Positions 26,794 to 34,503 of a stretch of 40,284 nucleotides of DNA are shown here, piece after piece. Origin of the DNA: Clostridiales bacterium (GTDB taxonomy: Bacteria > Bacillota > Clostridia > Oscillospirales > Oscillospiraceae); the NCBI GenBank assembly GCA_022764045.1, contig JALERU010000072.1, positions 1 through 40,284 of the forward strand, given 5' to 3'. Under the pieces are notes generated by a model that ran no database searches, was not told the origin of the DNA, and was given only the letters and a program-made list of their open reading frames with translations. The position numbers and the translations under genes are program-made. The first letter of the stretch is position 1. Each line of letters begins with the position of its first letter.

Positions 26794-27972
26794 TCAGTGG
26801 TGGAACAGGCGCATGCCGGTGAAGGCCATGACCATGTTATAACGGTTGGCAGTGTCGATGACGTTGTCGTCCCGGATGGAGCCGCCGGGCTCCACGATGT
26901 AGGCAACGCCGGATTTTTTGGCCCGCTCCACGTTGTCCCCAAAGGGGAAGAAGGCGTCGCTTCCCACGGTGACGCCGGTCTGGGTGGCGATCCAGGCCTT
27001 TTTCTCTTCTGCGGTCAGGGGCTCGGGCTTCACCTTAAACTTGGTCTGCCACTCCCCTTCCCGTAGCACGTCCTCGTACTCGTCGGAGAGGTAGACGTCG
27101 ATGGCGTTGTCCCGGTCGGGGCGGCGGATGTTGTCCAGGAACTGGAGGGCCAGGGTCTTGGGGTGCTGGCGGAGGTACCAGTTGTCAGCCTTGTTCCCCG
27201 CCAGGCGGGTGCAGTGGATGCGGCTCTGCTGGCCAGCGCCCACGCCGATGGCCTGGCCGTCTTTCACATAGCAGACGGAGTTGGACTGGGTGTATTTCAG
27301 GGTGATGAGGGCCACGATCATGTCGATCTTAGCCTGGTCGGGGAGGGTCTTGTTCTCGGTGACCAGGTTGGTCAGCAGGCTCTCGTCAATCTTATAATTG
27401 TTGCGCCCCTGCTCGAAGGTGATGCCGAAGACGTCCTTGTGCTCCTGGACAGCGGGGACGTAGTTGGGGTCAATTTTCACGATGTTGTAGCCGCCCTTTT
27501 TCTTGGCCTTGAGAATTTCCAGGGCCTCGGGGGTATAGTCGGGGGCAATGATGCCGTCGGAGACCTCGGGCTTGAGGTAGGCGGCGGTGGCGGCGTCGCA
27601 GGTGTCGCTGAGGGCGGCCCAGTCGCCGTAGGAGCACAGGCGGTCGGCCCCCCGGGCCCGGATGTAGGCGCAGGCAATGGGGGTCAGCTCCGCATCGGGG
27701 GCCACGAAGTAAATGGCCTTGTCGGTGTCGCTCAGGGGCAGACCCACGGCAGCGCCAGCAGGCGAGACATGCTTGAAGGAAGCCGCGGCGGGCAGGCCGG
27801 TGGCCTCCTTGAGCTCCTTCACCAGTTGCCAGGAGTTCAGGGCATCCATAAAGTTGATGTAGCCGGGCTTGCCGTTTAAGACCTCGATGGGCAGGTCACG
27901 GCCGTCGCTGACAGAAATGCTGGCGGGCTTTTGGTTGGGATTGCAGCCGTATTTCAGTTCCAGTTGTTTCAT
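26794..27972 (-). CDS. purH: Stand-alone AICAR transformylase (PurH C-terminal domain only)
   Basis: The product has 392 residues. It transfers the formyl group of 10-formyl-THF to AICAR, giving FAICAR. It starts directly at the transformylase domain (LKYGCNPNQKPA) and lacks the N-terminal MGS-like IMP cyclohydrolase domain of ordinary bifunctional PurH (about 510-590 residues). Family blocks include SFKHVSPAGAAVG, the catalytic-region YTQSNSVCYVKDGQAIGVGAGQQSRIHCTRLAG, and SDAFFPFGDNVERAKKSGV. ATG 27972 follows GGGAG at 6-7 bases. The missing cyclohydrolase activity is supplied by the PurO-type gene immediately upstream (15-base gap). Confidence 0.94.
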   Translation of the reverse strand: MKQLELKYGCNPNQKPASISVSDGRDLPIEVLNGKPGYINFMDALNSWQLVKELKEATGLPAAASFKHVSPAGAAVGLPLSDTDKAIYFVAPDAELTPIACAYIRARGADRLCSYGDWAALSDTCDAATAAYLKPEVSDGIIAPDYTPEALEILKAKKKGGYNIVKIDPNYVPAVQEHKDVFGITFEQGRNNYKIDESLLTNLVTENKTLPDQAKIDMIVALITLKYTQSNSVCYVKDGQAIGVGAGQQSRIHCTRLAGNKADNWYLRQHPKTLALQFLDNIRRPDRDNAIDVYLSDEYEDVLREGEWQTKFKVKPEPLTAEEKKAWIATQTGVTVGSDAFFPFGDNVERAKKSGVAYIVEPGGSIRDDNVIDTANRYNMVMAFTGMRLFHH

Positions 27973-27987
27973 TCTTCGCTCCCCCAC

Positions 27988-28698
27988 TTAGTTGTATTTG
28001 TTGATGATGGTCTCTCTGGCCTGGCCGGTGGCCAGGTCGGTGAAGCGGACATACAGGGAGATCTTGTTGTCCGGGTTCAGGTTGTTCCACACCAGGTCGG
28101 TAAACTCCTCCATGGTGCCGGTGATTGCCACCCGCTCGGGCTCTCCCTGGAAGGTGGGAATGGGGTTGCCGTCCTGGACATAGGTGTGGAGGAAATGGCC
28201 CACACCGGCCAGGCCCGGATACTCAAAGGTATATCTGGCGCAGGCGGAGCCCTCGGCGTCGGCGCTTTTCAGGATGGACAGTTTGTAGCTGCCGTCGGGA
28301 GACAGCAGGCCGGAGATCCGAGGGGTCCAGTTGGGGCCGTCAGGCTCAAATGCCCGGGTGCGGAGGGCCTGCTCGAAAGGCAGTCCTTGCTCCAGGAAGT
28401 CTCGGATGGTGTCGGTCTGGTCGCCGTTGGTGACGATGAGGCCCCGGCCCAGCTGGCGGACAGGGTGGTAGATGATGAGGCTGGGATCAGCCAGCTTGGC
28501 CGGGTCGTGGGCTTCGGTGCGGATGCCGTCTGGCTCCTTCACAAAAACGCGGTTGCGGCTGTTCTCGCTGCGGCCCATGATGAAATAGGCCACCACAGAT
28601 TCCTTGCCATCGGCGGTCTTTCCCAGGACGATGCCCCGGCCGGGGTAGGTGTTGGCGGCCAGCAGAGCGGCCAGATCGCGGTTTTCATAAATGTTCAT
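27988..28698 (-). CDS. purO: IMP cyclohydrolase, archaeal PurO type
   Basis: The product has 236 residues. It is inferred to close the ring of FAICAR to IMP. Recognisable features of the IMP_cyclohyd (PurO) family are the N-terminal NTYPGRGIVLGKT, the AYFIMGRSENSRNRVF segment, and VTNGDQTDTI. The domain is unrelated to the cyclohydrolase half of PurH. Placement between purN and stand-alone AICAR transformylase makes the function almost certain. ATG 28698 is chosen because it overlaps the purN stop (ATGA) and begins at the conserved [14 protein letters not shown]; the longer frame reads into purN. Confidence 0.9.
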   Translation of the reverse strand: MNIYENRDLAALLAANTYPGRGIVLGKTADGKESVVAYFIMGRSENSRNRVFVKEPDGIRTEAHDPAKLADPSLIIYHPVRQLGRGLIVTNGDQTDTIRDFLEQGLPFEQALRTRAFEPDGPNWTPRISGLLSPDGSYKLSILKSADAEGSACARYTFEYPGLAGVGHFLHTYVQDGNPIPTFQGEPERVAITGTMEEFTDLVWNNLNPDNKISLYVRFTDLATGQARETIINKYN

Positions 28699-29309
28699 TG
28701 GGTCTTTTCCCTCCCGATCTCTTCCGATATCATTTGGGTGGCCTGGGGCAGGAGCTTCCACTCTGCCTGCTCCATCACCCGTCGCTGGAGGACCTCCGGG
28801 GTGTCTCCCGGCTGAATCTCCACAGCCTTTTGGAGGAGGATTTCTCCCCCGTCGGGCACTTCGTTGACAAAATGGACGGTGGCGCCGGTGACCTTCACCC
28901 CATATGCCAGGGCGGCCTCATGGACCTTGAGCCCGTAGTAACCCTTCCCGCAAAAGGAGGGGATGAGGGAGGGGTGGACGTTGAGAATCCGCCGGGGCCA
29001 CTGGCGGGTAAATGCTTCGCTGAGGATGCTCATAAAGCCGGCCAGCACCAGCAGCTCCGCGCCGCATCCGGCCAGGGCCTGGGAGATGGCGGCCTCAAAG
29101 GCGGCCTGGCTGCCCAGCTCCTTCCGGCTGCACACCACCCCGGGGACCCCTGCCTGGGCGGCCCGGGTGAGGGCGTATGCCTTGGGGTTGCTGGAGATTA
29201 CCAGGACGATTTCCCCGTCCCTCAGCACGCCGCTCTGCTGGGCGTCCAGCAGAGCCTGGAGGTTGGTGCCGCCGCCGGAGACCAGGACGGCAATTTTTGT
29301 CTTTACCAT
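28695..29309 (-). CDS. purN: Phosphoribosylglycinamide formyltransferase
   Basis: The product has 204 residues. It transfers formyl from 10-formyl-THF to GAR. The nucleotide loop [15 protein letters not shown] is at the N-terminus. The catalytic region contains [19 protein letters not shown] (Asn and His) and the later conserved Asp in [10 protein letters not shown]. The start overlaps the purM stop by 7 bases and the stop overlaps purO by 4, so translation is probably coupled through all three. It uses folate made available by Fhs at the operon's end. Confidence 0.96.
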   Translation of the reverse strand: MVKTKIAVLVSGGGTNLQALLDAQQSGVLRDGEIVLVISSNPKAYALTRAAQAGVPGVVCSRKELGSQAAFEAAISQALAGCGAELLVLAGFMSILSEAFTRQWPRRILNVHPSLIPSFCGKGYYGLKVHEAALAYGVKVTGATVHFVNEVPDGGEILLQKAVEIQPGDTPEVLQRRVMEQAEWKLLPQATQMISEEIGREKTQ

Positions 29310-30346
29310 AGGATGACACCCTCGTCGCCAGCCACGATCTCGCCCAGGCGCACGGGCTGTTCCCCAGCGGCCTGGAGGGTGGCCATGGCCTTGTCGGCCT
29401 CTTCCTTGGCCACCACCACGGTCATGCCGATGCCCATGTTGAAGGTGTTGAACATCTCCCGGCGGGGCACGTTGCCCTTTTCCTGGATCAGGTCGAAGAT
29501 GGGCAGCACGGGCACGTCGGATTCCTTGATCTTGGCGGTCATGCCCTTGGGCAGGCTGCGGGGGATGTTTTCATAGAAGCCACCGCCGGTAATGTGGGAG
29601 ACGGACTTGATCTGGACCTGCTCCATGAGGGCCAGGATGCTCTTCACATAGATGCGGGTGGGGGTGAGCAGGGTCTCCCCCAGAGACTTGCCGCCCAGGG
29701 CCTCCACGGGGGCTTTCAGGTCGGCATGCTCCACGTCCAGCACCTTGCGGACCAGGGAGAAGCCGTTGGAGTGGACGCCGGAGGAGGGCAGGCCCAGGAT
29801 CACGTCGCCGGGCTGGATGGTGGTCTTGTCAAAGACCTTTTCCTTGTCCACCACGCCCACGGAGAAGCCGGCCAGGTCGTACTCGTCGATGGGATAGAAG
29901 CCGGGCATCTCGGCGGTTTCCCCGCCGATGAGGGCGGCGCCGGACTGGACGCAGCCCTCGGCCACGCCGGAGACGATCTGGGCGATCTTTTCCGGCACGT
30001 TCTTGCCGCAGGCAATATAGTCCAGGAAGAACAGGGGCTTGGCCCCCACGCAGATGATGTCGTTGACGCACATAGCCACGCAGTCGATGCCCACGGTGTC
30101 GTGCTTGTCCATGAGGAAAGCCAGCTTCAGCTTGGTGCCCACGCCGTCGGTGCCGGAGACCAGCACGGGATGGGTGATCCCGGTCAGATCCAGTTCGAAC
30201 AGGCCGCCAAAGCCGCCGATGTCGGACAGGGCCCCCGCGGTCATGGTCTTGGCGATGTGGGTTTTCATCAGCTCCACGGCCTTGTAGCCGGCGGTGATAT
30301 CCACGCCGGCAGCGGCGTAGCTGTCAGATTTCGATTGCATATTCAT
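29303..30346 (-). CDS. purM: Phosphoribosylformylglycinamidine cyclo-ligase (AIR synthetase)
   Basis: The product has 347 residues of family length. It converts FGAM to AIR using ATP. Motifs include [14 protein letters not shown], the [23 protein letters not shown] segment, [12 protein letters not shown] and [17 protein letters not shown]. The first ATG (30346) has AAGGAA about 10 bases upstream; a second ATG two codons later is possible. It is 6 bases downstream of purF and overlaps purN. Confidence 0.97.
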   Translation of the reverse strand: MNMQSKSDSYAAAGVDITAGYKAVELMKTHIAKTMTAGALSDIGGFGGLFELDLTGITHPVLVSGTDGVGTKLKLAFLMDKHDTVGIDCVAMCVNDIICVGAKPLFFLDYIACGKNVPEKIAQIVSGVAEGCVQSGAALIGGETAEMPGFYPIDEYDLAGFSVGVVDKEKVFDKTTIQPGDVILGLPSSGVHSNGFSLVRKVLDVEHADLKAPVEALGGKSLGETLLTPTRIYVKSILALMEQVQIKSVSHITGGGFYENIPRSLPKGMTAKIKESDVPVLPIFDLIQEKGNVPRREMFNTFNMGIGMTVVVAKEEADKAMATLQAAGEQPVRLGEIVAGDEGVILW

Positions 30347-30352
30347 AAGTGG

Positions 30353-31774
30353 TTATTCCTTTCCGTTCCAGCAATAAGTGCATACCTTGCAGGGCTCCAG
30401 GCCGATGGCCTTGATGAGCTCGTCCAAGGACTGATATTCCAGGGAGGTAAAATGGAGTTTCTCGCAGATGGTTTCCCGGAGCTTCTTGCCCCGTTCGGTG
30501 TTGGGGTCGCTGTATTCATCCAGGTGCTGGTCCCCTGCTTCCCCTTCCAGCTCATAGATGGTGCGGCGGGCGATGAGCTCCATGGGGGAGCGGCTGGTGG
30601 AGAAGTTCAGGAACTTGCAGCCATACATGATGGGAGGACAGGCCGAGCGGATGTGGACCTCCTTGGCCCCGTTGGCATAGAGGAATTCCACGGTTTCCCG
30701 CAGTTGGGTGCCCCGGACGATGCTGTCGTCTACAAAGAGGAGCTTCTTTCCCTCGATGAGCTCGTGGACGGGGATCTGTTTCATTTTGGCCACCCGATCC
30801 CGTTCTTTCTGGTTGGTGGGCATAAAGCTGCGGGGCCAAGTGGGGGTGTACTTGATGAAGGGGCGGGCGAAGGGGATGCCGCTCTCGTTGGCGTAGCCAA
30901 TGGCGTGGGGGGTGCCGGAGTCGGGGACGCCACTGACGTAGTCGATGTCCTGGGCGGTGCCGTTCTTCTTGTCGGTGCGGGCCAGGCTGGCGCCGTTGCG
31001 GTTGCGCATGACCTCCACGTTGATCCCCTCGTAGTTGGAGTTGGGATAGCCGTAGTAGGTCCACAGGAAGGCACAGACCTTCATCTCCTTCTCGGGGGGC
31101 AGGAGGGTCTCCCAGCCGGTTTCGGTGATCTTCACCACTTCCGCCGGGCCCAGCTCGTAGGCGTCGTGATAGCCCATCTTCTGATAGGCGAAGGACTCAA
31201 AGGCCACGCAGCAGCCCTCGTCGTCCTGGCCGATGTGGATGGGCAGACGGCCTAGCTTGTCCCGGCCGGCGATGAGGCAGTCGGGGGTCATGATGAGGAC
31301 GGAGACCGTCCCCTCCACCACCGTCTGGGCGTAGCGGATGCCCTCGGCAATGGTGGGCCGCTGGCTGATGAGGGTGGCTACCAGCTCGTTGGAGTTGACC
31401 CGGCCGCCGCTCATGGCCTCGAAGTGGCCGTCGGCATTGTCCAGCAGCTGCTGGATGATCTGATCCTCATTTTTGATGACGCCCACCACGCAGATGGCGT
31501 AGGTGCCGTGGACCGAGCGGACCAGCAGGGGCTGGGGGTCGGTGTCGCTGATGCTGCCGATGCAGCGTTTTCCCACCATCTCCCCCACCGTTTTGTCAAA
31601 CTTGGTGCGGAAGGGGGCGTTTTCGATATTGTGGATCTCACGCTGAAAGCCCAGTTCCGGGTCCCAAGCGGCCATGCCGCCCCGGCGGGTACCCAGGTGA
31701 GAATGATAGTCCGTGCCAAAATAGACGTCTAAGACGACATCACGTCCAGAAATCGCGCCGCAAAAACCACCCAT
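30353..31774 (-). CDS. purF: Amidophosphoribosyltransferase
   Basis: The product has 473 residues. It makes phosphoribosylamine from PRPP and glutamine, the first committed purine step. The N-terminal glutaminase domain begins MGGFCGAIS, so the presumed nucleophile Cys is residue 5 rather than residue 2, and four residues would have to be removed to expose it. TDYHSHLGTRRGGMAAW follows. The C-terminal phosphoribosyltransferase domain has the PRPP loop LLFVDDSIVRGTQL. Cysteines CPPIMYGC and the terminal CKVCTYCW may be iron-sulfur ligands, as in the Bacillus-type enzyme. GGAGG lies 8 bases before the ATG. Confidence 0.96.
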   Translation of the reverse strand: MGGFCGAISGRDVVLDVYFGTDYHSHLGTRRGGMAAWDPELGFQREIHNIENAPFRTKFDKTVGEMVGKRCIGSISDTDPQPLLVRSVHGTYAICVVGVIKNEDQIIQQLLDNADGHFEAMSGGRVNSNELVATLISQRPTIAEGIRYAQTVVEGTVSVLIMTPDCLIAGRDKLGRLPIHIGQDDEGCCVAFESFAYQKMGYHDAYELGPAEVVKITETGWETLLPPEKEMKVCAFLWTYYGYPNSNYEGINVEVMRNRNGASLARTDKKNGTAQDIDYVSGVPDSGTPHAIGYANESGIPFARPFIKYTPTWPRSFMPTNQKERDRVAKMKQIPVHELIEGKKLLFVDDSIVRGTQLRETVEFLYANGAKEVHIRSACPPIMYGCKFLNFSTSRSPMELIARRTIYELEGEAGDQHLDEYSDPNTERGKKLRETICEKLHFTSLEYQSLDELIKAIGLEPCKVCTYCWNGKE

Positions 31775-31801
31775 GGTTCATTCCTCCATTCTGATATGCG
31801 C

Positions 31802-32293
31802 TCAGTTAAATTTTGCCTCGACCCCGGCGTTCTTTTCCAGGACCTTCTGAGATTCCGCCGCTCTGGCCTGGCGGAGCTTTTCGGCCAGGGTCTCGTCGGA
31901 GACGGCCAGGATCTCGATGGCCAGCAGGGCAGCGTTGGCGGCGCCGTCAATCGCCACAGTAGCCACGGGGATGCCGGTGGGCATTTGCACGGTGGAGAGC
32001 AGCGCGTCCAAGCCATCCAGGGTGGAGGACTTCACGGGGATGCCGATTACCGGCAGCGTGGTGTTGGCGGCCAGGGCGCCGGCCAGATGGGCGGCCTTCC
32101 CGGCGGCGGCGATGATGGCGCCGAAGCCCTTTTCCTGGGCGGTCCGGGAGAATTCTCCGGCCTGCTCGGGGGTCCGGTGGGCGGAATAGACATGGACCTC
32201 GTAGGGCACCCCGTATTCCTTCAGTTTATCAATGGCCTTTTCTACCACAGGCAGATCGCTGTCGCTGCCCATAATGACGCCTACTTTTTTCAT
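31802..32293 (-). CDS. purE: N5-carboxyaminoimidazole ribonucleotide mutase
   Basis: The product has 163 residues, the usual small PurE. It moves the carboxyl group of N5-CAIR to form CAIR (or carboxylates AIR in class II enzymes). Motifs are GVIMGSDSDLPV, SAHRTPEQ (class I-like, with Arg-Thr after His) and the PVIGIPVKS and QMPTGIPVATVAI segments. The AGKAAHLAG segment has Lys where many class I enzymes have Gly or Met. No purK occurs in this operon. ATG 32293 is chosen from AGAGAGG 9 bases upstream; the longer frame runs back through the riboswitch. It is the first gene of the operon. Confidence 0.95.
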   Translation of the reverse strand: MKKVGVIMGSDSDLPVVEKAIDKLKEYGVPYEVHVYSAHRTPEQAGEFSRTAQEKGFGAIIAAAGKAAHLAGALAANTTLPVIGIPVKSSTLDGLDALLSTVQMPTGIPVATVAIDGAANAALLAIEILAVSDETLAEKLRQARAAESQKVLEKNAGVEAKFN

Positions 32294-32350
32294 ACAAACC
32301 AGCCTCTCTTTCTCCATGTTTCGCTTGTTGCTTTTTGATTTTGGAAATGT

Positions 32351-32395
32351 GAAAATGGACAGTCCAATTCCCTTCTTGTGAAAATTGAACTGCCC
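32351..32395 (-). terminator. Expression-platform terminator of the ZTP riboswitch
   Basis: On the minus strand the 13-base arm GGGCAGTTCAATT (plus 32383-32395) pairs, with two G-U pairs, with AATTGGACTGTCC (plus 32357-32369), followed by ATTTTC. The 5' arm begins with the GGGCA at the 3' end of the aptamer, so ligand-bound aptamer and terminator exclude each other. Confidence 0.75.
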
Positions 32396-32460
32396 AGACG
32401 GTCGGCCACAACTATGCTTTTTGCTCCCTGTGGTTTCCCCACTTCCGTCAGTCACAAAAA
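32391..32460 (-). ncRNA. ZTP (pfl) riboswitch upstream of the purine operon
   Basis: Read on the minus strand, GTGACTGACGG is followed by the hairpin GTGG-GGAAA-CCAC (32430-32442), then AGGGAG. After a linker come GGCCGACC and the highly conserved 3' element CCGTCTGGGCA. The GACGG (32445-32449) and CCGTC (32397-32401) strands pair as the outer helix. This matches the pfl/ZTP motif as I know it, including the invariant CUGGGCA end. ZTP/ZMP accumulates when 10-formyl-THF is short; binding should favour read-through into purE and the genes beyond. Confidence 0.88.
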
Positions 32461-32481
32461 GTTCTTGATTTTGCACTTTTG

Positions 32482-32510
32482 ATTATACTATACCCATCTC
32501 CGTTTCGCAA
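32482..32510 (-). promoter_or_regulatory. Sigma-A promoter of the purine operon
   Basis: TTGCGA (32505-32510) and TATAAT (32482-32487) have 17-base spacing on the minus strand. The predicted start near 32475 lies about 20 bases before the ZTP aptamer. Confidence 0.82.
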
Positions 32511-32567
32511 GCAATATCCGAAAAGAACTTTGAAAAGAAACCCCTCTTTTTCTTGGGCTTATCGCCC

Positions 32568-32606
32568 CAAAGAAAGCGCCCGCGGGACGAAAATTCGCCC
32601 CGCGGG
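32568..32606 (-). terminator. Terminator of the first AGCS symporter gene
   Basis: Two copies of the self-complementary CCCGCGGG (32579-32586, 32599-32606) form a long stem continued by CGAA/TTCG. In the minus direction GCGCTTTCTTT follows. Confidence 0.75.
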
Positions 32607-32617
32607 ATGGAAAGCGC

Positions 32618-34021
32618 TTATTTGGTTTTTTCCAGGGTCTTTTCCTTGGCGAAGTATTCCTTGGTGCACTTGACCACCACGCCGGACAGGCCGGCCACAG
32701 CGATCAGGTTGGGGATGGCCATGAGGCCGTTCAGGGTGTCGGCGATGGCCCAGACCAGATCCAGCTTCACTGTGGCGCCCACCACAATGATGAGAATATA
32801 GACAATTTGATAGGGCCGAATGGCCTTGGGCCCAAAGATGAACTCGCAGCAGCGGGAGCCATAGAGCGCCCACCCCAAAATGGTGGAAAAGGCAAACAGG
32901 GCCAGGGCCACGGCGATGATCAGAGAGCCGCCCTTCTGGGTGAACAGGGTGCCCAGGGAGGCGGAAACCAGAGAGGTCTCGCCCATGGTACCGTAGTGCA
33001 GGTCGATGCCGGAGCACAGCAGCGTCAGGCCGGTGAGGGTGCAGATGATGATGGTGTCCATAAAGACCTCAAAGATGCCGTACAGGGCCTGGCGCACGGG
33101 CTCCTTCTCCGAGGTGGTGGCATGGGCCATGGGCGCAGTACCCAGGCCGGCCTCGTTGGAGAAAATCCCTCGCTTCATGCCCCAGGTAACCACCATAATC
33201 ATGGAGCCCACCGCGCCGCCGGTGATGCCGTTGGGGGTAAAAGCTCCCACAAAAATGTCGTGAAAGACGGTGGGCAGACTGGCCGCATTGGCGAGAATGA
33301 CGGCCAGGCAGGCCACAATATACACCACGGCCATGGCGGGAACCAGCTTTTCGGTAACAGCGCCCAGACGCTTCACGCCGCCAAAGAGGACCACGGCAGC
33401 CAGTATCGCCAGCACGATGCCAAGCACCAGATTCAAGGTAGCCTGCCCGCCGAAGGCGGGGTTGAAGGCCAGAACCACCGTGTTGATGGAACTGACGATG
33501 TTGCCAGCCTGAATGGCGTTGCCGGTGCCCAGGGCCGCCAGGGCGGCGAAGATACAGAAGAGGACGCCCAGCCACTTCCAGTTTTTCCCCAGGCCATTCT
33601 TGATGTAGTACATGGGTCCCCCCACCCAATCGCCGTACTGGTTGCGCTCACGGTATTTCACGGCCAGCAGCACCTCGGAATACTTGGTGGCCATGCCGAT
33701 GAGGGCGGTGACCCACAGCCAGAACAAGGTGCCAGGCCCCCCCAGGGTGACGGCGGTGGTGATGCCGGCGATGTTGCCGGTGCCAACCGTGCCGGCCAGG
33801 GCGGTGGAGACCGCCTGGAAGGGGGTAATTTCCCCTTCACCGGCCTCGCTCTTCTTGAAGATTTTACCAATGGTGTTCTTCAGCGCGTAGCCAAACTTGC
33901 GGAACTGGAGCCCTCTGTTTCGCAGGGTCATGAGGATGCCGACACCAATGAGCAGGATGAGCATGGGGGCACCCCATACCACACCGTTGATGGCGTCGTT
34001 AATTTTTGCGATCCATTCCAT
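32618..34021 (-). CDS. Sodium:alanine/glycine symporter (AGCS family), copy 1
   Basis: The product is a 467-residue inner-membrane protein with about ten to eleven hydrophobic helices. It imports alanine or glycine with sodium. AGCS hallmarks are ALAGTVGTGNIAGITTAVTLGGPGTLFW near residues 75-100, GGPMYYIKNGLGK, and WGMKRGIFSNEAGLGTAPMAHA. It is closely similar along its whole length to copy 2 at 34504-35907 (same 467 residues), so the two are recent paralogues. GGGAG lies 9 bases before the ATG. It has its own sigma-A promoter (34119-34148) and no riboswitch in its roughly 90-base leader, so it is probably regulated differently from copy 2. Confidence 0.94.
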   Translation of the reverse strand: MEWIAKINDAINGVVWGAPMLILLIGVGILMTLRNRGLQFRKFGYALKNTIGKIFKKSEAGEGEITPFQAVSTALAGTVGTGNIAGITTAVTLGGPGTLFWLWVTALIGMATKYSEVLLAVKYRERNQYGDWVGGPMYYIKNGLGKNWKWLGVLFCIFAALAALGTGNAIQAGNIVSSINTVVLAFNPAFGGQATLNLVLGIVLAILAAVVLFGGVKRLGAVTEKLVPAMAVVYIVACLAVILANAASLPTVFHDIFVGAFTPNGITGGAVGSMIMVVTWGMKRGIFSNEAGLGTAPMAHATTSEKEPVRQALYGIFEVFMDTIIICTLTGLTLLCSGIDLHYGTMGETSLVSASLGTLFTQKGGSLIIAVALALFAFSTILGWALYGSRCCEFIFGPKAIRPYQIVYILIIVVGATVKLDLVWAIADTLNGLMAIPNLIAVAGLSGVVVKCTKEYFAKEKTLEKTK

Positions 34022-34118
34022 ACAACATTTCTCCCTTTTCTTTTTTCGACCTTCGGCCGGTTACTTCCCCTCTAATTTGTCATTTTCACCAACCGTCCGT
34101 CTTTGTTCATGCGCAGAT

Positions 34119-34148
34119 AGTATACAATATTTTTGTCGCTTTTCACAA
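34119..34148 (-). promoter_or_regulatory. Sigma-A promoter of AGCS copy 1
   Basis: TTGTGA (34143-34148) and TATACT (34119-34124) have an 18-base spacer on the minus strand. The predicted start is near 34112. Confidence 0.6.
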
Positions 34149-34259
34149 TCCACAAATTGTTGCGTATTTTATATTTTTCCTGCAAAGTGTCTGTGAGGAT
34201 GTTCCAAAAGTCCATAGAAATCCGAAGGTTCTCTTTCCAGAAAACGGTTGATTTGTAAG

Positions 34260-34292
34260 AAAAATCTGCAGAAGCGTTCTTCCGCAGATTTT
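34260..34292 (-). terminator. Orphan terminator hairpin after the AGCS remnant
   Basis: AAAATCTGC and GCAGATTTT close a hairpin with an inner GAAG/CTTC-type extension. On the minus strand TTTTTCTT follows. It lies 17 bases past the stop of the AGCS remnant and looks like that gene's surviving terminator. Confidence 0.7.
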
Positions 34293-34308
34293 GATTTATG
34301 AATTTATT

Positions 34309-34400
34309 TCACTTTTGGCTTGCATTCTTTCTGAAACATCGCCTCGTCTCTTTGACAACCACCTTCAGGGCGATGACCGCCGCGCTGCTTGAATGGATTC
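34309..34400 (-). pseudogene. C-terminal remnant of a third AGCS symporter
   Basis: Reading the minus strand to a TGA at 34309-34311 gives AAVIALKVVVKETRRCFRKN then ASQK and stop. This aligns with the C-terminus of copy 2 (GVIALSGVVVRETKRHFSEK then ASK), with one codon deleted. Upstream the similarity fades (IHSSS against IPNLI) and no longer frame leads into it. The remnant lies between the two intact copies and keeps a terminator hairpin downstream. I read it as the residue of a third tandem copy after deletion. Its left limit is approximate. Confidence 0.75.
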
Positions 34401-34446
34401 TGTATGTAGGGTGTCAAAAGTGCGCATATAAAAGATCAAAATACGC

Positions 34447-34478
34447 AAAAAATCTGCGGGGCACAATGTGCCCCGCAG
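34447..34478 (-). terminator. Terminator of AGCS copy 2
   Basis: An 11-bp perfect stem, CTGCGGGGCAC/GTGCCCCGCAG, is followed on the minus strand by ATTTTTT. It lies 25 bases after the stop codon. Confidence 0.95.
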
Positions 34479-34503
34479 AGAAAAGAGGTCAAATTTTTCT
34501 TGC

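Noticed and set aside
34072..34215. 47-codon minus-strand frame (starts MDFWNILTDTLQEK) before AGCS copy 1
   Set aside because: Its amino-acid make-up is plausible, but there is no good ribosome site and the predicted AGCS promoter lies inside it. Open reading continues upstream without a start. Probably AT-rich spacer or gene debris.
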